This document shows positions 38,621 through 51,170 of a stretch of 64,000 nt of DNA, piece after piece. This DNA is from Archegozetes longisetosus. Lineage: Eukaryota > Arthropoda > Arachnida > Sarcoptiformes > Trhypochthoniidae. The stretch covers positions 2,914,001-2,978,000 of the forward strand of contig JAEMBT020000001.1 in the NCBI GenBank assembly GCA_018873245.2, given 5' to 3'. How positions within the stretch are numbered: position 1 is the first letter of the stretch; each line of letters starts with the position of its first letter. The position numbers were made by a program, and so were the translations under genes. A model generated the notes under the pieces. The model worked only from the letters and a program-made list of their open reading frames with translations. It was not told the origin of the DNA and searched no databases.

Positions 38621-38670
38621 ATGAAAAACTATGAAAAACTATGAAAAATTATGAAAAATTATGAAAATCT
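38621..38670. repeat. Tandem repeat, 10-bp unit, 5 copies
   Basis: ATGAAAAACT / ATGAAAAATT repeated five times, 45 bases downstream of the SLC17 stop codon (that gene runs on the minus strand). Confidence 0.85.
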
Positions 38671-38714
38671 CGATCATCGATCGAGTCAATTGAAACGATG
38701 TACACCTATAGACA

Positions 38715-41700
38715 CTAAGATTCTTGTATCTCACAAACGGTCCCGTGACGTGATTTAACACTGACAGATCCACCGAAATAGTTATCAGAACTCATGTTAT
38801 TTTGATCAATGGTAGCTCTAACAGTTCCAGATCGGGCTCGACCCCAGGGTTCGGGTTTCGCTGATATGAATATAACGAAAACTACGGCACCGAATGCGTA
38901 AATGCCACTGGCCACATAAAACAATATATTCCATGATGTCATCGGATCCCTCTAAACAATTATAAATCATTTATTTTAACATCAATCTTATTTTAATTAA
39001 CTTTTCAATTCATCTTAATCAAAGACATTTTGCTGAAGAAGTTGTGAGTTTTGAGTAGTATAGCCAAAAGCGAACCAAAAGCGTCAAATCAAATGCTAAC
39101 TCATATTCAAATATCTATTAATTTATTATGAAGGCTTTAACTAATGTTTAACGATAAGCAGTCTATTGATGCTTTCAATAAATACTTTGAAAGTTTTTTA
39201 TAGTATTTTTCTCAGCATAAACGGACACTTAAACTTTGAAAATACCTGTGAAGGGGGGCTAAAGCCGTTAGACCCCTTGCTGACTACAAATATAGGTTTG
39301 TTTTAAAAGCTTGTATTTATTAGGAACTATATTATCATTTTAATTAAATGTAAGACTTTTCTTAGCTGATATACTAATTCTAATGAAAAAACATAGAAAT
39401 TTCGCAATCAAATAGATGCTTTATTCCTAAATTTGCTTTTGCTTTGGATGATATTGCTAACAATAGCTATTATTAGGTGCTTTTCATTCTAATTATCTCA
39501 TTGAACAATGAGAAATGGAAACAATGGTCGCAATTGTTTCGAAATTGATCATCTTCTCATATGATCGTGATGGAGTATATTTATAAGTTATCAAATGACA
39601 TATTGTGAAATCTACATCAAATGCCACTAAGGTAGCTTTGAAGGTTACTTTCTCTACCAATTTATACTATCCCAATCATAAGTAAACTTTTCAATCCAGT
39701 AGTCACTCGCTGATCTATCTCACTAATTTTTTCTCTTTCGCTCAGATCAGAGCTAATCAAAATGTTAATAATGGCGATGAAGAAACTTCTATAGAGTTAT
39801 GTAATGCTAACTATCTTTCTATCTTGAATACAATATTCTATCTGTTATTCAAAATTATCATTACAGACGTAGCCAGTGATAGACTAGGGGGCTGTAGCTC
39901 CCTATAGAATGTTTCAAAGTTTAAACATACGTCTGTATTGTGAAAGTAAAACTTTACATAAACTTTGAAACTATTTGATGCATCAATCGATTGCTTGCTA
40001 TTAAATGTTAATCTAAGACTTGATAATAGATTAACAGATATTTGAATGTGAGTTAGCGTTGCCTCAACAAATCTGATCATTTATTTTGCATTTTGAGTCT
40101 CCAGACTAATAGTCTGGTTGAGACTGTGATTATTGTATTGTTCAATCTGATTCGCATTCAAAGTGAAATCATTTTTGTTTATTATTTGTCTACTATTGAG
40201 GAAATGAAACAAATTTCAAACTAATGTTCGGTTAGAAAAAACCATTATGCCCTGATATTAATAACTTAAAAAGCATTGAAAAAGTAGTGCATTTAAATGA
40301 AACTTACATCACTTTGATCGAGCACAAGTCCAACAAAAAGAGGCGCCAGAAATCCTGGTATACTTGCAAATGCATTGGTGAACCCATAGAGAGAGCCGGA
40401 ATAATCAGGTGCGATATCAACAACAATAGGGGAATCTCCGCCAGCTATAAGGCCTAGAGCAATCATCCCTGAAATGAGCAGTGCGATAACACTTGTCTGA
40501 TCGCAACCGACGAGTGGAATAATAGCCATGAAAATACCAGAGCCAACATATGCGATCGTTTCAAATATCTTTCGAGAAACCGTTCGGTTCAATAATCGTC
40601 TTTGTTCAACAAAATCTGATGCAAGCCCGAAAAGCATAAGTGAAGCGCTATATGAGACATAAACAGCTGCGTTGACGAGTCCGTTCTGTTAGGTTGAGTT
40701 AGGTTGGATTAGGTTAGATTGGAGTAAGTTAGGTTAAGTTATTGAATCTTTGATTATTATACTTACTTTACTGATCGATAGATGCAAAATCGATTCTAGA
40801 TAAGCGGGCAATTTTGACATTAAGAATAAGTTACCCCATGCCCCACAAAATTTGGCTATAACTACAACCCACACTTGCAATGAAGTGCATATTGAGCACC
40901 ATGGAACCCATATTTTCTTCTTCTTTGTCGAACTAGTTGAGGAAACGCTTACATTTGCCTGGATATAAACTAATTCTTTGCCTCTGATTCTCGGATGTTC
41001 AGCGGGAGAGTTATATATTTGGTACATCCATGGAAAGAAACAAAGACAACCAAGAGTTCCCAAGACATAGAAAACTGATGGCCAGCCACCTGCAAATCCA
41101 TGTTGTGCCAAATATGCAGATAAGGGCATCGTGAGGACCGCTCCAACATTTCCCCCAACTTGTATTAGAGCCAGTGCTGTACCTCTTTCTTGTTGAGGTA
41201 CCCAATATGCCAGCATTGTATACAACGATGGAGTTAATACTCCCTAAGTTCAAATTTCACTCATGTCTTAATCTAAGACACAACTGATTGAATGTATGTG
41301 AACGTACCTGTGCTAATCCGGTTAGGATGCGAACTACAATAACTGCATAAACACTCCATTGAGCGCAAACTGGGATAATTAGAGTTAAAATACCAGAGCT
41401 TAATACAGACAATCCGACGAGCCAACGCGCTCCCATCCAATCAGCAAGTTGACCGCCATTCACGTTAGTTACTATATAGCCGTAATAATAAGCTCCCAAC
41501 ACAACACCTTGCATTGATTCTGACCATTCAAACTCACCACCGCTTGTCTGTAGGATATAAGATATAAAAATATAAATAACTATTTATGTTATTATTGTCC
41601 CAATGCTTTCTTACATCTGAATGTTCACCAGATGTTTCCTTGTATTGGGGGCATGTGTCATAATTGGAAGAATTGGCAGTGTTTTTCACCATTGCAACAA

Positions 41701-41790
41701 TAGTAAGATTGAGATTAGTCCTCATTGTATAGGAAAGTGCATTTGTGAAGGCAGATAATAGTACTACTATATAACGAGTTGGTATTCCAG
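38715..41790 (-). CDS. SLC17-type (sialin/phosphate) MFS transporter, 5' end missing
   Basis: Minus-strand exons in order: 41790-41615, 41547-41308, 41243-40767, 40685-40308, 38951-38715, about 500 residues, all phase 0 after the first. The reading opens GIPTRYIVVLLSAF and needs an upstream exon ending in phase 1 that supplies the start Met and short N-tail; I could not find it. Twelve hydrophobic segments are visible. Family marks: MRTNLNLTIVAMV after the first helix, a glycosylated loop (NSSNYDTC), EFEWSESMQGVVLGAYYYGY, GGQLADWMGARW, RILTGLAQGVLTPS with WVPQQERGTAL, and NGLVNA opening the second half. SLC17 proteins move organic anions such as sialate, glutamate, urate or phosphate using sodium or protons. 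Which ion is not readable from sequence. The last intron (38952-40307, 1.36 kb) is long and holds a family C repeat. Confidence 0.9.
39865..40130. repeat. Interspersed repeat, family C, intronic copy
   Basis: It lies in the last intron of the SLC17 gene. It begins GTAGCCAGTGATAGACTAGG, then GGCTGTAGCTCCCTAT, and contains ATGCATCAATCGATTGCTTG, all shared with 34990-35410. It also gives an accidental 80-codon minus-strand ORF (39838-40080). Confidence 0.5.
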
Positions 41791-44729
41791 CTGAAATTTC
41801 GTTTAATCACATTAGTTTTACTATTTATTAATTATTTTCTTTTATCTATTCTTTTACCACATCCGTGCTTTCGCAAACTTGTAACTGCTCTCTTTGCTGA
41901 CGCTATCGATTCTGATCGACTTTTACCCATTTTTATTTATTAATTAATAACGTCTTTCAATTAATAACGTTTTTCAATTTATAATTCTATCGATTGAACT
42001 ATCAATTGAAAGAATTGAAGGAATCAATTGTTTTATACAGTCTTAATGAATTGAACAAAAGAAAGTATGGAAGAGATAGAACTAGAACATATCAAAAGGG
42101 GTTAGCAGTAGAAAATGACAAATTTCCATGAAAAATAAGGTATTTTATTAATAGTTATCTCAGACAAAGTGTGTGAACAACTATTGTATAGAGCCTTATA
42201 TACCAAAAGAAATCTAATAAATTGTTGCAAAACAACATATAGCTATAAAGAAAATGCCACTAGTGATAAATAACTCGTGATATTAACACCTTGCTTAAAT
42301 TGTTTTCTTTATTATGCTATTAATCTGTAAACTTCTTATACTATGTAATTAAATTTTATTAGACTAACTCTTACTGTTAGTCACATCGACCGATTTGCTT
42401 ATTAACATTTCTTAAGAATTTCTTTGTTTTTCTCCTTATTTTTTTTATTTCTATTTCAATTGTTTACTCAAGTATTTCAATAATAGTTTTTATAATCATA
42501 TGATCGCAAAACATTAATAACTAGTTTTGAGTGGTTTATGTATTTAAGAATAAGTTAGATAAGGTAGCTGAAAACTAATTTAATGAATCAGACTACTTCA
42601 TAAATAATATATAGTCTGAGTATCCTATCTCAATCAGTCGTATGCCTTTATAGTTATTAAACAACGTCACTTTAATTACTTATATTACTTAATTGCTGAG
42701 TAACTGCCTCTTACTCTTTTGTCAAACTATGTTTTTGATTAGATATTCCTATGAAAACTAATTAATTCAGTTAAATAAAACATTTCAAAGTTCAGGGAGA
42801 TACACAATTTTTGTAGATTTAACTAATTTTATAATTGACTTATATGTGAAAATAATAAAACTTTTTATATTGTCTCGAGTGCTTGTAGTAAAACACGACA
42901 CTACTAACCTTCAAACATGAATCAGTTGCAAACAATTTTTTTAATAAATCTAAGTTATGAAGACTAGTATTTTAATTAGTCTAATTTTTTCTATTGTCTG
43001 ATTACACAAAGACCAATTTATCATTTTTGATTATTATGTCTTAGTGGCACACTTTTAGAGTTATCTTTAAATTAATTTTCGTCAGACCATAACCGAGCAC
43101 TTTATTCTTGCAGCCAGAATTACATTTTTTTTATTTCCCTATGATTGCAAGCTTTCAGTAGTGAGTTGAGAGAAAATTTCCCAAATGGTCTTCTTTGAAT
43201 CAACATTTATTTTTGAAGTGCACTTGCGGTCAGTTCCAGATTTTTAATATATTTTCTGCAACAAAATTTAAAGAATAAAAGTAGGACTAACGCTAAGTCT
43301 CAACAAAACAAATAAAATCTATTTGAAATTCTTAATTTAATTGAATTTAGAAAAATCAATGCTTTCAAAATCAGGAATATATCTAATTAAAGGTAATGAA
43401 GCTCAAAATTTTTGATTACATTATTTTACATCAATGATTATGAGTAAAAACAATCTAATTTCCTAATTGCATCAAATATACGGAATATTCTTCTAGATTA
43501 TTCTCATTTCAACTTGAGCTCAATTTTTTCTAAGCCCAAATTCTAACTCTAATTAATATAATAACAACAAGAAGCTGAGAAACTCACCTCAAATTCAAAT
43601 ATCTTACATGTTGAAAGAATCTGAGTGAAAGTTAATATTGCAATGGAAGGAGTCCATCAAAAGTGATTTACTGTAACTCTAAGAAAATGACGTGATTTCT
43701 TTGGAAAATATAAGATTGCTTGAAAGAATATAAATTATAGTTAGATTGATTTCTTGAAAAATCTGTATCATAAGAATTCATATAATATGAGGCATCGTTT
43801 CTTGATTCTAATACATAAATTACAAAAGTAATGAAACTACTTTGAATTTTCATAAGATATTCATTAAACTTGTTTTAATAACTTGCAAGAATGTTTTATA
43901 AATTAAAAAGTATCTTCAGATATGGTTCCATGGGGATAGTTATGAGAAAAATCATAATTGCCAAGTTTGACGTTTCAGATACCTGCATAATATCATAGAT
44001 ACACTAACGCAGAGAGCAAATTGAAAAGGAAATAGCAGTAATTTTTGATTTTGACAGATATTTGATATCTATATATAAGTATTTGAATTGGTTTTAGAGA
44101 TAGGCTCTCAGAATTGAGCAACTGTGTTATTGAAGGATGAGAAAGAAAGTATAAAATCACGATCTAAAGTGAATTTACTCGAGTGCTCTTTTTCTAGAAG
44201 ACATAATTCTCAACTTAGGGTATCACTCGTAATATTTGTCTTATGAAAAGTTCGCATATTTCAGCTTTATTAAAGGCTAAATTCAATGAGTTGTTACATA
44301 AATTTTTGTAATCTTCTAAAGGGTTTGCATATGTTTATATTTTGTTGGAACAGAGTTGGAAGCGATTGATAGAAAAATTCAAGTGTATAGAACAGTTTCA
44401 ATACTGCAGTTAAGAAGCGCTGGAAAGTATATCGAAAAAGCAATTTCGAGATCTACCATCAAATTTAATGGGAGACACTTGACAAACAGTTTACGGGCGT
44501 AACAGTATTTTACTGTACGATCTTGAAGTGTCCAAATGTTTACTTGAAATATATTTCTATTGCGTAACTTTAGAACTTTTCGATCAAATCAATTTATATT
44601 CAATTGAATTACTTTTCAATACAAGTTTCAAGTCTTTTATAAAGAATTCGGAAAACTCTTCAATCATAAGTTACTTAAATTGTATACTAGGATTCAAGAG
44701 ATACTTTGACTTTAATCTTAAAATATATT

Positions 44730-44848
44730 TTGTTACTTTTGTTACTTTTGTTACTTTTATTATTTTTTATTTTTTATTATTTTTTATTTTTTATTATTTT
44801 TTATTTTTTATTATTTTTTATTATTTTTTATTTTTTATTTATTCTTTT
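44730..44848. repeat. T-rich microsatellite
   Basis: TTGTTACTT units pass into TTTTTTATTA units repeated about ten times. Low complexity. Confidence 0.9.
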
Positions 44849-45860
44849 ACCAATAGTTAAATCTTAATCTAATGCAGAAATACGGAAACTAAAGAATAAT
44901 TATGATCTAATTACGAATGAAAAAGTAACTTTCACTACATAGTCATTGCATAATCGGAATTAATGATGAATTGTTGTTAGGAAACCTGAATCCTCTTTAG
45001 CTAAGGATTACTTTAATCATAGACATAACTCATAAAAATGTATTTCAATGAATAGAAATAGTTACAAGTAGAAAATACACGTTGTACATCCAAATGATTA
45101 CTTAGCAATGAACTTATATTTTGGAGAATTAAAGTACTTTTAAGAAAGCTTGTTTTTCTGAAAACAAGATCAAATCAATTTGTCAGATACTTACACGTGT
45201 TCAACTACACTTACATCAGTAGCAAAAATTACCTCAAATTAAATACATGTACACTCACAAAGATTAGTATCCAACTAAATCAGTCCTTCATATATGTAGC
45301 AGAATATTCTCGACAAACATTCACTTAAAACCATAAAATCATTTACAATAATAAGTCTACTGTAATCATTGCTGGACATGAACTTGATTTTGATTGAATG
45401 ATAGATTATGTTCTTAACCTATATATTAGTTTTCAATACTCAGCATTAGTTTATAATACTGTATTTGATTTACGAATATATTGACAAGTAAATAGAGTGA
45501 GACAGATTCTGGTTGTTTTTATTTTCATTCTCATAGACCGGAAGTGATGAAAAGCTTTCAATTTTTAGTATATGGTACATAACTATTGGCGCGAAACATA
45601 GGCCATAAGAGATATAATTCTACAATAATCTAACCACATTAACATTTAAAATTTCAAAATCATAATATTTATCAGTTGAATTTAGTTTTTATTCTATTTT
45701 TCACGCAAACAATAGTTTACTGTTTGAGTACATTTTGTGATCATAAAATATTTATTTTGTCATAAGACAAATGGATTTCTTCTGAAAAATATCATTCTTT
45801 CTTGAAAACATAAGTAGATAAATGAGCAATTTTCTGCTAATTTTTAAAAGAGTATCCAAG

Positions 45861-46690
45861 TATATATTAAAGTGAAAACTAGGGTTCCCAATCGATTCTT
45901 GAGGTATGAATTATTTTGAAATTTAACTCCTATTGGAAAGTAATAAAATAGCGATTTTCAAGATTCTATTCAACTGCCATCCTATAACTCAAAATCAATG
46001 AAATATTTACAACAGATATATGTCTACCTGAAGATATTTTTTGGGAAAGTTTGGATGCGACACAGCAACACTAATACAAAATTGATATAGTTTTTACAAT
46101 TATGCTAATTATGTGACCAGTTGTGGCTAATCAGAAGACAGCATAAAGATCAACCATTTTCTTTCAAATCTGTTCTCATATTTGTTCTGAATTTTCAGCC
46201 ATTTTTTGGAAAGAATCCTTATAAGTGATGTTTAAGATGTTTATGTGTTGAAAGTTTGATTTCTAACACAAATAAACTGAAAAGAGTAAAGACTAATATA
46301 ATGAAATTAGATTATATATGAAAATAGATGCCATGAGACAAATTTGTCAAAAAATTGAACACAATTTTTAAAATTGATTTTGATGTAAAACGGCCGATCA
46401 CTATATTGGCTTTAGCCACAACTGGTCACATAATTAGCGTAATTGTAAGAACTATATCAATTTTGTATTAGTGTTGTGTCAAATGCAAACTTGTCCTCAT
46501 ATATCTTTAGATAAATATAACTTATATCTGTTGTAAATATTTCATCGATTTCGAGTTATAGAGTAACAGTTAAATGTAACTTTGAAAATTGGTATTTTAC
46601 TACTTTTCAGTAGGAGTTGCATTTTCAAAAGTTCAAAAGACCTTAAGAATCGATTAGGATAATGAGCTCTAGTTTTCACTTAAATATATA
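45861..46690. mobile_element. Large inverted-repeat element, arms about 0.27 kb
   Basis: Left arm 45861-46130 and right arm 46411-46690 are diverged inverse copies, perhaps four bases in five matching by eye. Best-conserved blocks: TTAAAGTGAAAACTAG against TTTAAGTGAAAACTAG at the outer ends, GATGAAATATTTACAACAGA, CACTAATACAAAATTGATAT, and TGTGACCAGTTGTGGCTAA at the inner ends. The spacer is about 280 bases with no coding frame. It looks like an old non-autonomous transposon with very long terminal repeats, or a foldback element. Confidence 0.75.
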
Positions 46691-47954
46691 TCTTCAAATA
46701 CTTTTTAACTGTAAATTAAAAATAATCAAAAATTGTTGAATCGTCGACTTAATTATAGAGAAAACACTAGTAATTAAAATAAATAATATTACGAATTAAA
46801 GTAATTTATGCAGTTTGCAAATCCATTTGAAAGGCAACACAAGTTTTCGGTCAAGTATGTTTTAAGGGGTGCATAATTACAATAGACTGTAATTTTCCGC
46901 TAAGAATTAGCATATTTTTCTGTTTTACATCACTTTTACGTGACTTAATAAAAGTCTAAATTAGTTGAATGTTAATTATAAATCATTGAATAGCATCGAC
47001 TGTATTCCAAACAGTTAATTATAATGAGCCAAAACTGAATTGAAGTGAAGTGTGATCAATAGCAAAGAATGCTATACTGATAATAGCGAATGAGTTGATA
47101 TGTTATTTCAGTTTCTAATAACGATAATGCCCTGAAAATAGCTTTTTCTAACACGTAATGCACACGTTTTGCATTAGGGGCAATAATTTGATTGTCAAGC
47201 AAGTCATTATTTATCAAAATGACTGATAAATCATTGATTTTCTTAACAAAATAACTGTGATTTTGATTTTATGGCTATATTTTGAAGGACTTGCATAACC
47301 ACTGTTGACCAGTGGCGGGGCTAGAGGGTACCAAAAGAGCTGAGAGTACGCATACGTCTCCAATTGGAATCTCTCTCTAACTTTATCTAAAGAGTTGTGT
47401 ACTTTTACGAATATGAAGTTCTGGTAATTTGTTGTAATGACTGCCACAAAATAATGTAAAATAGATTATAATTTAAGTTTAAAACTATAGGTTTATTTGG
47501 AAAAGTATATATATAATCAGTACGAGTATGGTGTGCACTTGCATTTTGAATCTCTGACTGTCACTACTTTTGGCTGTAAGAACCAGGCACAATTCTCAGA
47601 ATAAAGTTAGAGATAAACTATATGATTTATACGATTGCTATTAGTTTCTTCTACATTTATAGTTTATTCATGAGTGGAAAGAATGGATTTAAACTTCTGT
47701 TTCTGACTGAAAGCTTTATTCTACTTTCAAATGAATAATAATCATGAAAAGTTTTCAAATATTTCTATTGTTTGACTGAATTATAAGTACAAAAAGTGTA
47801 CAATAAGTACAAAACGGAGATTTATGGATGTATATCCTATAAGAAAGCGTTATTAATATATGTTGTATTTCGTAGAAAGTCTAGTTTATTGCTAAAAAGC
47901 AGTGTAGGCGGCTATTGATTGACTCATAAACTCTACTAATAACAGTTAAACCAA

Positions 47955-48010
47955 CAGTGGCCAAGTAGGGAACGCGGCCCGTATCCGGCCTGCTAACAGA
48001 TTTTTAGGGC
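47955..48010. mobile_element. Possible hAT terminal remnant
   Basis: CAGTGGCCAAGTAGGGAACG followed by CGGCCCGTATCCGGCC is a GC-rich island in AT-rich DNA. It resembles the CAGTGG...GCGGCCCG ends of some animal hAT elements (from memory of the family). No partner end was found. Confidence 0.3.
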
Positions 48011-49217
48011 CTTGAAGGATTTTCAAAAATGAATTAGGAAGGAACTTTAGTAGAAAATGATCTGAAATTTTCAGTTTGACACTATTATCTCAGCTATTCT
48101 ACTGTACGGATTTGATTAAATTAAATGCAGCCCCCAGTCGACTAAACATTTTTCATAAGAGGTTAGCCATCAAAGAAATATAAATCAATTACTGTTTCGA
48201 CTAAAAGCACTAAGATTTGCAGAAGACAAGAAACAGCGAGAAAAAAGTTAGGAAATTAATCTAATAAGGAGTGAAGTGTTTTGTGTTAGTACATTGAATA
48301 AAGTTCTATAACAAGACTTCGATATCGGCTCCTTTTGACTGATGCGTTAATTCAGCAAATTAGATAATGCCAAAAGTTGAGAGAATTCTCGTAAACATTG
48401 ACTCATCTGTTTCCAAATCTGACATTTACTCAAAACACTTGATGCAAATTCGAGCTCTGTTCAGATGATAGTACCCATTGAATTTGGCTTTTGTAAGATA
48501 TGCTAATTTTGAGCCAACGAATGGCTTTTCGTCAAACAAATTTGTTTTGTACTTTACGCATTGTATAACTATCGGCGATATTTGACTAAAACACAAGGTC
48601 TTGAAATTTCACTATTTATATGAAATTAGATTTTTATTAAAATAAAGGCTGTATGCAATTGCGATTGAAACGAAGAGAATAAATATTTACTCAATTCTTA
48701 GCTAATTCTACCAAATAAGTTGATTCAACAAGATTCAGATCCTTATATCGTAACATCCACTAAAACAATGGTTAACAAACACACAGAAATCACTTTTTAA
48801 ATGTAAGCCTTCTGGTCGTAAATAAATAGTCAGCAAATCACTTGAAAAGTTTATATAAGATATTTTATTCAACAATTCTTGGAAAGGTCACGATCGCAAT
48901 GAAAACGTTGGAATCATGTGAAAAGTATGTTAGAAATGATGTGCTGGTGTCTAAAATTGAAAATTGAAAACATTTTCAACAGTTTTGTCAGGCATACTTT
49001 TTCATATGGTTTCTATTTTATCTAATAGAAGCATCACATGAATACTTCAATTATGAGAAAATTATTGATTTATTAGTGCAGAAAGAATCAAATTATATAA
49101 AACTGTCTTTTATTTCATACTTAATTATATACAGTTGAAGACATTGAAATTGAAAGCACTATTTCCATGTTATGCATGTCGATTTCAACTTAGTTTTTAA
49201 TTGATTCCCATTAGTAA

Positions 49218-49300
49218 TCGAATCTAATATATATTTGAATCTTATATATATTTGAATCTTATATATATTTTAATCTCGTATATATTCGGATCTCATATTA
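49218..49300. repeat. Tandem repeat, about 18-bp AT-rich unit
   Basis: Four to five units of TATATATATTTGAATCT with increasing changes to the right. Non-coding. Confidence 0.75.
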
Positions 49301-49927
49301 TATTTTATATTACGGAAAGATAAAAATTTTCTTCTCTCACCTAACCATTATTTCCAATTAATCCAATATGAATTTAAGTTTGATTGAGAAAAATGTTCGT
49401 TTATTTTTATATAGATTCCAGTTCCTCAAAACTAGTATGTCTTCGAACGTTTTGAAGTTTCCTTAAGAAAGTGGAGTAGAATTCTGTTTGAAAAGGATTG
49501 TGAGCTATAGAGAAAGGAGAAAGTTTAGAAACTTAGACGTTAGTTTTCTTACGTACTTCAGAATGAGTGGAGTTGTAGTAGAAAACTTCTATTAATTCAC
49601 ACCACGTTCTCAAATCCGTCTATAACTTTGTCTCATTTCTTCTAAGGATTTATCCTAAATTAGGAAACTTTTTAAGAGTTATGAATCAATGGAGAAATCG
49701 TGACTAAAAATTAGAATCAATTATTGAAAAGCATAGAAAATATATTTCTATTTCATGAAGTAAATCAAATAGTTATTAATAAGAGTACGAAACATAAAAT
49801 CTGTTACAAAATTTGTCATTATTTCTTAATATTAAACTTATGTTAATTAGTCTAGAATCAGCAAATCTCTATTAGAGATCGTTTAACACTTTGATCTTCA
49901 CTTACAGAAATCAACCTATTAATAATT

Positions 49928-49985
49928 CGAGTGACTGAGCCAGTAGAGCGAGAGGGTGTACAAGCACCCCAACTCGAATCTCAAC
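49928..49985 (+). repeat. Family C repeat fragment
   Basis: GACTGAGCCAGTAGAGCGAG then AGGGTGTACAAGCACCCC. A similar fragment lies inverted at 53690-53740 (GACCGAGCCAGTAGGGATCC) and another at 47308-47350 (GACCAGTGGCGGGGCTAGAG). All share an AGCCAGT(G/A) start and a short GGGT...ACCC-type hairpin. I checked it as a tRNA and it does not fold as one. Confidence 0.4.
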
Positions 49986-51100
49986 TTAACCTCACACAAA
50001 AAGTTATCAACTTTTCAATATGAAATTACTTAGTTTTATATAATTACGAAAAGTGAAGCTAAAATAAAGCAGAAATGCTGAATAATTAAAGTTTAGGGTA
50101 TAGTACAATAGATTTGAAAGGAAAAAGTACTTTAAAGTTAGTCTAAACATAAATATATTTAAAGTTAGAAAGTGATACAAATTGTAGAAATAATAGTGAA
50201 AAACAATGTTCAAACAATAATTCGAACTTTAGTTAAAAGGTTTCAATTTGTCTCACTTTTCTTTTGAACTGTTTATTGAGTCGAACTCTAAATCAATTGA
50301 TCGAACAGCACTTGTTTTGAAAAGAAAACTTCTTTTCATTCAGTATAAGCTCAGTGGGAGTCTAGAAAAATAAAAGTCTCATACAGCATTAATAAGAGGT
50401 TTTCAATTGAACTTTGTTGAAGTAATTTTCACGGAAACGGACTAAAATTTTTTTATATTATTTCGTGAAAAATATCGATATATAACTGAAAGAAGAGTTA
50501 GAGTTTAGATGAAATCCGCTTTGAAGAGAAGAATGAAGTAGAGAAGTATAGAGAAGTAGTGAGATGCGCGCATGACATAAAATAGGAAAGGTTGTAGAGA
50601 AGAAATTTGTGACAGATACGGTTTTGCATTGCCCATAGAATACACTCGCGCTCTTCAAAGAGAGAACATCTTTCACAAAGTGCTACCTAAGTCGATATCT
50701 AACCTTTTCCTCGGTGTCTAACCCTATCCTTCACTCCAAACTATTTCGTAGATGTTTCTGTCATTAAGTATTTGTTTATTGATTAACTATTGAGTTTTTG
50801 GAGTTATTATTTGAAAACGCTTATCATCGGATCAATTGAGAGCTTGAAGATAAGTTAAAGTGTCTATAAATGAAAAGTGTAGAAAAGTTTGCCAGTGAGT
50901 GATTATGAGTTAAATTTGTACGCAATTCAAATAAATATTTTGGTTAACTCTATAAATGACTATATTTGTTAAATGATGTGTAATTTTCATCAATTATTCG
51001 TCAAAACTGATGAACAAATGACTTAAGTAAGATTAAGAAGAATCCTATTAATTGATTAGCCATTAAAGGACATATGGATAAAAGAATTTGATTTTCAAAC

Positions 51101-51170
51101 ATGTTTATCATCCTATTAAATATTTATTCTATTTATGTATTGACAATACTTGCTCAAAATCAAGCAATTA
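51101..51170 (+). CDS. Signal-peptide exon, probable first exon of the LDLa gene
   Basis: An ATG at 51101 encodes MFIILLNIYSIYVLTILAQN and a few more residues, an almost ideal signal peptide with cleavage likely near the end of the exon. It ends at a strong donor, ATTA|GTGAGT, in phase 1. The LDLa exon at 62504 has a phase 1 acceptor and joining keeps the frame open. The intron would be 11.3 kb. Alternatively an unseen small exon lies between, or it belongs to another gene. Confidence 0.5.

Larger units (their letters stand above)
36983..38714. other. Non-coding, 3' of the SLC17 gene
   Basis: It contains a lone pogo-type end near 37640-37660 (AGAGCTTTTACTGTA), an AAGCTCGAGCTTC-type tandem block (37089-37140), a 36-bp tandem duplication (38061-38132) and a 10-bp tandem array (38621-38670). 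The ORF at 38350-38544 (+) shows no motif. Confidence 0.45.
41791..51100. other. Long gene-poor region
   Basis: The first exon and promoter of the SLC17 gene probably lie in this stretch. No convincing exon on either strand. It includes a T-rich microsatellite (44730-44848), a large inverted-repeat element (45861-46690), family C fragments (47308-47350, 49928-49985), a GC-rich hAT-like end (47955-48010) and a tandem repeat (49218-49300). The ORF 44528-44860 (+) gets its length from the microsatellite. Confidence 0.45.

Noticed and set aside
39838-40080. 80-codon minus-strand ORF in the SLC17 intron
   Set aside because: It is a translation of a family C interspersed repeat that also occurs at 35 kb.
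43590-43630. Donor-like site as first exon of the SLC17 gene
   Set aside because: In the required phase 1 frame it is preceded by stop codons and has no usable ATG.
44528-44860. 110-codon ORF with a Phe/Tyr/Ile tail resembling a membrane protein
   Set aside because: The hydrophobic part is the translated T-rich microsatellite.
49928-49985. Possible tRNA
   Set aside because: An apparent hairpin is present, but there is no acceptor stem, no anticodon arm and no TTC loop in the right places; related fragments are repeats.
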